Shown here piece by piece: positions 58,091-64,000 of a stretch of 64,000 bases of DNA. Each line of letters starts with the position of its first letter. Position 1 is the stretch's first letter. Both the position numbers and the translations under genes were made by a program. The notes beneath the pieces are model-generated. The model saw only the letters and a program-made list of their open reading frames with translations. It ran no database searches and was not told where the DNA came from. The stretch is from Mycolicibacterium rhodesiae (lineage in GTDB: Bacteria; Actinomycetota; Actinomycetes; Mycobacteriales; Mycobacteriaceae), in the NCBI RefSeq assembly GCF_002086695.1, contig NZ_MVIH01000001.1:248001-312000 (forward strand). Reading direction: 5' to 3'.

Positions 58091-60574
58091 ATGACAAAGC
58101 AATCAAGAGATTCCGCCGCCGGCGCTTCCCGATGGGAGGCACCGGCGGCGGGTTCGTCGAAACCCGCGAAGGATCTTGCCGCCGCGAACAAGCAACTACT
58201 GGAAGGCGGTCAGCGCCATCTGGATTCGGCTGCCCTGCGCGACGCGCTGCTGGATCTGCACGAATTCTGGCTGACCACCAAGGCCACCGAGATCGGTATC
58301 ACGGCCACCAGTGGGTTCGCCATCGTCGCCACCGGCGGCTTGGGCCGCCGCGAGTTCGTGCCGTACTCCGACCTCGACCTGATGCTGTTGCACGACAACA
58401 TGCCTGCAGACATCGTCACGCAGGTGGCCGAACTTCTGTGGTACCCCTTGTGGGACGCCAACATTCGGCTGGACCACAGTGTCCGCACGGTGCCCGAGGC
58501 GCTCGCGGTGGCGAACGAGGACATCTCGGCCGGCCTTGCGATGCTGGAGGCGCGGCACATCGCCGGAGACGCCGAACTGTCCCAGCTGTTGATCGGCGGG
58601 GCGCGACGGCAATGGCGCACCGGAATCGGTTCCCGCTTCGAGGAACTCGTCGAGCTCACCCAAGCGCGCTGGCAGCGCAGCGGGGAGATCGCACACCGTG
58701 CCGAACCGGACCTCAAGTGCGGTCGGGGCGGACTGCGCGACGTTCAGCTGCTCAATGCGCTGGCCATCGCACAACTGGCGGATGTGTACCCGAGCCATTC
58801 GCTGGTGTCGCCGACCGGCTCGCTCGGCGGCGCACATTTGGCGCTGCTCAACGTGCGCACCGAACTACACCGTTCGTCCAAACGCGGCCGTGACCAACTA
58901 CTGGCCCAGTTCGCCGACGAGATCGGTGCCGCCCTGCGCATCGGCGACCGCTTCGATCTTGCCCGGGTGCTCTCCGACGCAGCGCGCACCATCAGCTACT
59001 ACGTGGACGCCGGGCTCCGGACAGCGGCCAATGCCCTTCCCAAGCGCGGTCTTTCGGTGCTGAGGCGGCCGACCCGCCGTCCGCTGGACGAAGGGGTGGT
59101 GGAATTCGCCGGCGAGGTGATCCTGGCCAGGGACGCCCGCCCGGAACGCGATCCCGGCCTGATCCTGCGGGTCGCGGCTGCCTCGGCGACCACCGGACTG
59201 CCGATGTCGGCGTCGACTTTGAACAGGCTGGCCGCGTCGGCTCCCGAGCTGCGCACGCCGTGGCCGCGCGATGCGCTCAAGGACCTGCTGGTGCTGCTGG
59301 CCGCAGGCCCGACGACGGTGGCCACCGTCGAGGCGCTCGACCGCACCGGGTTGTGGGGACGGTTGTTCCCCGAATGGGGAGCTGTCCGCGACCTGCCGCC
59401 CCGCGACGTCGTGCACATCTGGACAGTCGATCGCCATCTGGTCGAGACGGTTTCGCGGGCAAGCACATTCACCACGCGGGTGTCTCGCCCCGATCTGCTG
59501 GTGCTGGGCGCACTGCTGCACGACATCGGCAAGGGTCGCGGCGGGGACCACAGTGTGATCGGCGCCGAGCTGGCCGTCCAGGTCGGCACCCGGCTGGGCC
59601 TGTGGCCGTCCGACATCGACGTGCTCTCGGCGATCGTGCGCTATCACCTGCTGCTGCCCGACGTTGCGACACGCCGGGACCTGCAGGATCCCAAGACCAT
59701 CTCCGGCGTCATCGACGCACTCGGTGGCGACCCGGTGCTGCTCGAGCTGCTCGATGCGCTGGCCGAGGCGGATTCGCTGGCGACCGGGCCCGGGGTGTGG
59801 GGGGACTGGAAGGCCTCGCTGATCGGCGACCTGGTCCGGCGTTGCCGGCTGATGTTGGCCGGCGAGCCGCAACCGCATGCGGATCCGATTGATCCACAAC
59901 ATCTTTCACTGGCGGCGGACGGCGGCGTGCACGTCGAGATGACGCCGGGGGACAGTGTGCACAACTTCAACGTCACGATGATCGCGCCGGACCGGCGCGG
60001 GTTGTTGTCCAAGGCGGCCGGGGTGCTGGCGCTCAACTCGCTGCGCGTGCATTCAGCGTCGGTGAACAGCACCGGCGGTTCGGCGATCAACACCTTCGTG
60101 GTGTCACCGCGCTTCGGTGCGCCGCCCGCGGCAGAACTTCTCCGGCAGCAGTTCATTCTCGCGCTCAGCGGCGAGCTCGACGTGATGTCGGCTCTGGAGA
60201 AGCGTGACGCGGACGCCGCGCAGTACGGCACCGGCCCGGTGGGGGAGCACAAGCCGGCCGTGCCGATCAACGCTGTGCCGGCCCCGCCGCGCATTCTGTG
60301 GCACGACGGCAGCGAGGAGGGCCGGCTGATTGTGGAGATCCGCACCACCGACCGCACCGGCCTGCTCGCGACGCTCACCGGCGTGTTGGAGCGGGCCGGC
60401 GCGGACATCGACTGGGCCAAAATCACCACCCTGGGATCGTCGGTGGTCGACGCATTCGGCATCTCGGTCCCGGCGTCGCGCACCGCCGATACCGCCCGGT
60501 CCGAGTTGGAGCGCGATCTCTATGACGTGCTCCCCAGCCCGCCGCCCGCCAAGCCGGCCGAAGAAGCCAGTTAG
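58091..60574 (+). CDS. glnD: PII (de)adenylylating/uridylyltransferase GlnD
   Basis: GlnD modifies PII according to nitrogen status. The 827-residue protein has an N-terminal nucleotidyltransferase domain with [20 protein letters not shown] (about 77-96), a helical linker, an HD domain with [20 protein letters not shown], and two C-terminal ACT domains (around 610-700 and 745-815) that sense glutamine. It starts at ATG 58091, 73 bases after glnB, completing the amt-glnB-glnD cluster. Confidence 0.96.
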   Translation: MTKQSRDSAAGASRWEAPAAGSSKPAKDLAAANKQLLEGGQRHLDSAALRDALLDLHEFWLTTKATEIGITATSGFAIVATGGLGRREFVPYSDLDLMLLHDNMPADIVTQVAELLWYPLWDANIRLDHSVRTVPEALAVANEDISAGLAMLEARHIAGDAELSQLLIGGARRQWRTGIGSRFEELVELTQARWQRSGEIAHRAEPDLKCGRGGLRDVQLLNALAIAQLADVYPSHSLVSPTGSLGGAHLALLNVRTELHRSSKRGRDQLLAQFADEIGAALRIGDRFDLARVLSDAARTISYYVDAGLRTAANALPKRGLSVLRRPTRRPLDEGVVEFAGEVILARDARPERDPGLILRVAAASATTGLPMSASTLNRLAASAPELRTPWPRDALKDLLVLLAAGPTTVATVEALDRTGLWGRLFPEWGAVRDLPPRDVVHIWTVDRHLVETVSRASTFTTRVSRPDLLVLGALLHDIGKGRGGDHSVIGAELAVQVGTRLGLWPSDIDVLSAIVRYHLLLPDVATRRDLQDPKTISGVIDALGGDPVLLELLDALAEADSLATGPGVWGDWKASLIGDLVRRCRLMLAGEPQPHADPIDPQHLSLAADGGVHVEMTPGDSVHNFNVTMIAPDRRGLLSKAAGVLALNSLRVHSASVNSTGGSAINTFVVSPRFGAPPAAELLRQQFILALSGELDVMSALEKRDADAAQYGTGPVGEHKPAVPINAVPAPPRILWHDGSEEGRLIVEIRTTDRTGLLATLTGVLERAGADIDWAKITTLGSSVVDAFGISVPASRTADTARSELERDLYDVLPSPPPAKPAEEAS

Positions 60575-60669
60575 TCCCACGCGAAACCGACACCATGGTT
60601 GTGGTTGGCGAAGCGGGCGCGACCATGACGTCGATCTCGGCGCCCGACTTCGCCCGCTAGGCTTACTGC

Positions 60670-62235
60670 GTGTTTGAATCCCTGTCCGACCGGTTGACCG
60701 GCGCGCTCACCGGCCTGCGCGGCAAAGGCCGGCTGACCGACGCCGACATCGACGCCACCACGCGCGAGATCAGGCTGGCGCTGCTCGAGGCCGACGTCTC
60801 GCTGCCGGTCGTGCGCGCATTCGTCAACCGCATCAAGGAGCGGGCGCGCGGCGCCGAGGTCTCCGGTGCGCTCAACCCCGCCCAGCAGGTCGTCAAGATC
60901 GTCAACGAGGAGCTCATCGGCATCCTCGGCGGGGAGACCCGGCAGCTGGCCTTCGCCAAGAACCCGCCGACGGTCATCATGCTGGCCGGCCTGCAGGGCG
61001 CCGGTAAGACGACATTGGCCGGCAAGCTGGCCAAATGGCTCAAGGGCCAGGGCCACACCCCGCTGCTGGTGGCCTGCGATCTGCAGCGGCCCGGCGCGGT
61101 CAACCAGCTCAAGATCGTCGGCGAGCGCGCCGGCGTCAACGTCTTCGCCCCGCATCCGGGCACCGCACCCGACGCCGCCGACACCGAAGGCGCCGGCCCC
61201 GGTGATCCGGTCGCCGTCGCTGCCGCGGGCCTGGCCGAGGCGCAGGCCAAGCACTTCGACGTCGTCGTCGTCGACACCGCGGGCCGGTTGGGCATCGACG
61301 AGGTGCTGATGGAGCAGGCCGCCGCGATCCGCGACGCCGTGCACCCCGACGAGACGCTGTTCGTCCTCGACGCGATGATCGGTCAGGACGCGGTGGCCAC
61401 CGCCGAAGCGTTCGGTTCCGGTGTCGGATTCACCGGCGTGGTGCTGACCAAGCTCGACGGCGACGCCCGCGGTGGTGCGGCCCTGTCGGTCCGCGAGGTG
61501 ACCGGCGTGCCGATCCTGTTCGCGTCCACCGGTGAGAAGCTCGAAGACTTCGACGTCTTCCATCCCGACCGGATGGCCAGCCGCATCCTCGGCATGGGCG
61601 ACGTGCTGTCTCTCATCGAGCAGGCCGAGCAGGTCTTCGATCAGCAGAAAGCCGAGGAGGCCGCCGCCAAGATCGGCTCCGGCGAGCTGACGCTGGAGGA
61701 CTTCCTCGAGCAGATGCTGATGATCCGCAAGATGGGCCCGATCGGCAACCTGCTCGGCATGCTCCCCGGTGCGGGTCAGATGAAGGACGCGCTGGCCACC
61801 GTCGACGACAAACAGCTCGACCGGCTGCAGGCGATCATCCGCGGCATGACGCCGCAGGAGCGCGCCGACCCGAAGATCATCAATGCCTCGCGCCGACTGC
61901 GTATCGCCAACGGCTCCGGTGTCACGGTGTCGGAGGTTAACCAGCTCGTCGATCGCTTCTTCGAGGCGCGAAAGATGATGTCGCAGATGGCCGGTGCGAT
62001 GGGCATGCCGTTCGGCAAGCGTTCATCGAAGAAGGCGGCCAAGGGCAAGAACAAGCAGGCGGGCAAGAAGAAGGGCGGGCGTGGGCCGACCCCGCCGAAG
62101 ACAAATCCGTTGCTAGCCGGGGCCATGCCCGGTGGCTTCCCGGACCTGTCCGGAATGCCCGACGGCCTCAACGAATTGCCGCCCGGCCTGGCTGACTTCG
62201 ATCTTTCCAAGCTGAAGTTCCCGGGCAAGAACTAG
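60670..62235 (+). CDS. ffh: Signal recognition particle protein Ffh
   Basis: Ffh binds signal peptides and SRP RNA and docks with FtsY. The 521-residue protein has the NG GTPase: AGLQGAGKTTLAGKLAKWL (G1), DTAGRLGIDEVLM (G3), TKLDGDARGGAALS (G4), then the Met-rich M domain (about 300-440) and a basic Lys-rich tail (KRSSKKAAKGKNKQAGKKK region) typical of mycobacteria. It starts at GTG 60670. The downstream amidohydrolase starts one base after its stop. Confidence 0.97.
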   Translation: MFESLSDRLTGALTGLRGKGRLTDADIDATTREIRLALLEADVSLPVVRAFVNRIKERARGAEVSGALNPAQQVVKIVNEELIGILGGETRQLAFAKNPPTVIMLAGLQGAGKTTLAGKLAKWLKGQGHTPLLVACDLQRPGAVNQLKIVGERAGVNVFAPHPGTAPDAADTEGAGPGDPVAVAAAGLAEAQAKHFDVVVVDTAGRLGIDEVLMEQAAAIRDAVHPDETLFVLDAMIGQDAVATAEAFGSGVGFTGVVLTKLDGDARGGAALSVREVTGVPILFASTGEKLEDFDVFHPDRMASRILGMGDVLSLIEQAEQVFDQQKAEEAAAKIGSGELTLEDFLEQMLMIRKMGPIGNLLGMLPGAGQMKDALATVDDKQLDRLQAIIRGMTPQERADPKIINASRRLRIANGSGVTVSEVNQLVDRFFEARKMMSQMAGAMGMPFGKRSSKKAAKGKNKQAGKKKGGRGPTPPKTNPLLAGAMPGGFPDLSGMPDGLNELPPGLADFDLSKLKFPGKN

Positions 62236-62236
62236 C

Positions 62237-63304
62237 GTGCGGCTCCACGTTCGGGGCCGCGGCCTGCCCGACGGTCAGATCGTGGAGTGGTGGATCGTCG
62301 ACGGTGTTCTGTCCGCCGAACCGGTCGCCGATGCCGAGACCATCTTTGACGGCGGCTGGATCCTGCCCGGCCTGGTCGACGCGCACTGCCACGTCGGGCT
62401 CGGCAACGATGGCGAGATCCCGCTGGACGAGGCGATCGCTCAGGCTGAGCGCGAACGCGAGGTCGGTGCGCTGCTGCTGCGCGACTGCGGATCGCCGACC
62501 GACACCCGCAGCCTCGACGATCACCACGACCTGCCGCGGATCATCCGGGCCGGACGGCATCTGGCCCGCCCCAAACGCTATTCGCGCGGCTTCGCCATCG
62601 AACTCGAGGACGAGTGGCAGCTGCCCGAGGCACTGGCCGCCCAGGCCCGCGCCGGCGACGGATGGGTCAAGCTGGTCGGCGACTGGATCGACCGCTCGGT
62701 GGGGGACCTGGCGCCGCTGTGGTCCGACGACGTGCTGCGCGCGGCGATCGCCGCCGTCCACGACGAGGGCGCGCGGGTCACGGCGCATGTATTCAGCGAG
62801 GACGCATTACCCGGATTGATCGGTGCGGGCATCGACTGCATCGAGCACGGCACCGGGCTGACCGACGACACCATCGCGATGATGGTCGAGCACGGCACCG
62901 CGCTGGTGCCCACATTGATCAATATTGAGAACTTCCCCGGATTCGCCGACGCCGCAAGCAAATACCCGACGTACGCCGCCCACATGCGCGAGCTCTACGC
63001 CAGCTGCTACCCGCGGGTGGCCGCGGCCAGGGAAGCCGGCGTGCCGATTTATGCCGGCAGCGATGCCGGCAGCACGATCGTCCACGGCCGGATCGCTGAC
63101 GAGGTCGAAGCACTGAAGCACATCGGGATGAACCCGACCGACGCGCTCGGCGCGGCGTGCTGGGATGCGCGCCGGTGGTTGGGCAGGCCGGTTCTCGACG
63201 ACGGCGCGCCGGCGGATCTGGTGTGCTACACCGAGGATCCGCGCGGCGGCGCCGACGTCTTGTCCAACCCCGACCTGGTGATCCTGCGCGGCCGGGCGTA
63301 CTAG
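62237..63304 (+). CDS. Amidohydrolase family protein (Rv2915c-like)
   Basis: A 355-residue TIM-barrel metal-dependent hydrolase. Metal ligands are HCH in PGLVDAHCHVGLGN, a likely carbamylated or bridging Lys in WVKLVGDW, His in VTAHVFSED and IEHGTGLTDD, and the Asp in YAGSDAGSTIVHGR. The substrate is unknown. It is cotranscribed with ffh (GTG 62237, one base after the ffh stop). Confidence 0.88.
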   Translation: MRLHVRGRGLPDGQIVEWWIVDGVLSAEPVADAETIFDGGWILPGLVDAHCHVGLGNDGEIPLDEAIAQAEREREVGALLLRDCGSPTDTRSLDDHHDLPRIIRAGRHLARPKRYSRGFAIELEDEWQLPEALAAQARAGDGWVKLVGDWIDRSVGDLAPLWSDDVLRAAIAAVHDEGARVTAHVFSEDALPGLIGAGIDCIEHGTGLTDDTIAMMVEHGTALVPTLINIENFPGFADAASKYPTYAAHMRELYASCYPRVAAAREAGVPIYAGSDAGSTIVHGRIADEVEALKHIGMNPTDALGAACWDARRWLGRPVLDDGAPADLVCYTEDPRGGADVLSNPDLVILRGRAY

Positions 63305-63305
63305 A

Positions 63306-64000
63306 TCAGGCGGCGATGGCCGCCGCCGGGGCCGGGGCCTTGGACGCGACGATCACACCGAAATCGCTTGACTGCCAGGACCACATGAATCCCGCGACGG
63401 ACACCGGGGCGCTGCCGCCCGTCAGGTTGCCGTCGTTGAGGTAGATCTTGCCGGTGCTGATGTCCACCCCGGTCACCACCACCCAGTGGTTGGCCTCGGG
63501 TGCGGGCGTCTCGACGTTCTGACCGGACGCGTTGACGATCAGGCCGGCGTCGACGACGACGGCCACCGCCTTGCCAGCGGCCAGCGCGGCTTCGACATCG
63601 GCGAGAGCGCGCTGACCGTCGACCTGGGTCGCCTTGTTCGGGGCCTCACCGGGCTCGGGGTCATCGACGTAGGACGTGTAGGTGGCGTCGATCCCGTACT
63701 TCTTCAGCAGCGCAACGCCATCGTTGGTGTACACCCCGCCCGAACCGGTGTCCGCCTTGGTGCCCACGTAAATCGGCTTGGTGGGATCCACGACGCTCGG
63801 TGTGCTCTTGCCGATCGCCACGATTTCGTCCTCGGTGAACTTTGGGCCGCCCAATTGGGCGATGATCGCGGCGTCGGCGATCAGCACGCAGTCGTTGTCG
63901 ATCGTCTGCTCGAGCCAGTACTGCGCCTGGTCGGCGGGGGTCCCGTACTTCCCGGTGCCGGAAATCTTGACGACGATGTCTTTTTCGATGGTGTCGGGCT
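63306..64000 (-). CDS. C39-like cysteine peptidase domain protein, 5' end outside window
   Basis: The frame is open from 64000 and the start lies beyond the window. The visible part contains a peptidase C39-like (Peptidase_C39_2) domain: the catalytic Cys in QTIDNDCVLIADAAIIAQLGG-type sequence (around 63888), the His in EANHWVVVTGVD, and the Asn/Asp in IYLNDGNLTGG. C39-like proteins of this kind are often secreted in mycobacteria, but the N-terminus is not visible. The C-terminus is Ala/Pro-rich. It converges on the amidohydrolase gene with a one-base gap. Confidence 0.82.
   Translation of the reverse strand, partial: PDTIEKDIVVKISGTGKYGTPADQAQYWLEQTIDNDCVLIADAAIIAQLGGPKFTEDEIVAIGKSTPSVVDPTKPIYVGTKADTGSGGVYTNDGVALLKKYGIDATYTSYVDDPEPGEAPNKATQVDGQRALADVEAALAAGKAVAVVVDAGLIVNASGQNVETPAPEANHWVVVTGVDISTGKIYLNDGNLTGGSAPVSVAGFMWSWQSSDFGVIVASKAPAPAAAIAA

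Overview
This 64 kb window is high-GC actinobacterial chromosome and almost certainly comes from a Mycobacterium (Mycolicibacterium-type). The gene order follows the Mycobacterium tuberculosis Rv3001c-Rv2914c block: ilvC, serA, leuB, gltX, leuCD, hupB, mutT1, ppk, fbiD, gpsA, ddl, thiL, ung, recG, lipN, DsbA/VKOR, pyc, rsmD, coaD, sepIVA, rnc, mutM, smc, ftsY, amt-glnB-glnD and ffh. Family and Rv-number comparisons are from memory, because no database search was possible. ATGA-type overlaps and GTG starts are frequent, as usual for the genus.

Layout: 0-12.2 kb holds branched-chain amino acid and serine biosynthesis (ilvC, serA-leuB, leuC-leuD with its divergent IclR regulator), gltX and two tRNAs (Gln-CTG, Glu-CTC). 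12.3-23 kb holds hupB, mutT1, ppk, the F420-biosynthesis gene fbiD, gpsA, ddl, thiL, ung and rpmB. 23.4-28 kb holds an intact DhaL-type kinase-like gene, recG and a secreted HNH protein. 28-34.6 kb is an accessory redox island: a DsbA-CcdA operon, a CstB-like persulfide dioxygenase-rhodanese, an L,D-transpeptidase and an NsrR-flavohemoglobin pair. 34.6-50.9 kb returns to the conserved core: an aldo/keto reductase with a damaged active site, lipN, the DsbA-VKOR disulfide system, pyc, rsmD, coaD, a hemerythrin with a SigF-type promoter, sepIVA, rnc, mutM and smc. 50.9-54.7 kb is a second accessory insert: a B12-binding protein with a CarH-type photosensor signature, a GAF-PP2C phosphatase, a STAS protein and a type 2 IPP isomerase. 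54.8-64 kb holds ftsY, the GlnR-controlled amt-glnB-glnD cluster, ffh, an amidohydrolase and a partial C39-like peptidase.

The most novel candidate is the 50.9-54.7 kb module. A cobalamin photoreceptor-like protein is encoded head to tail with a PP2C phosphatase, next to an anti-sigma-antagonist (STAS) and an isoprenoid isomerase. This suggests light or B12 input into a SigF-like partner-switching system and possibly carotenoid/isoprenoid output. That is inference from domains and context. Other leads are a RicR/CsoR-type operator (TACCC-N5-GGTA) lying across the promoter of the DsbA-CcdA operon, an aldo/keto reductase that has lost most of its catalytic tetrad, and a sequence shared between the leuC and FAH/MFS divergent promoters.
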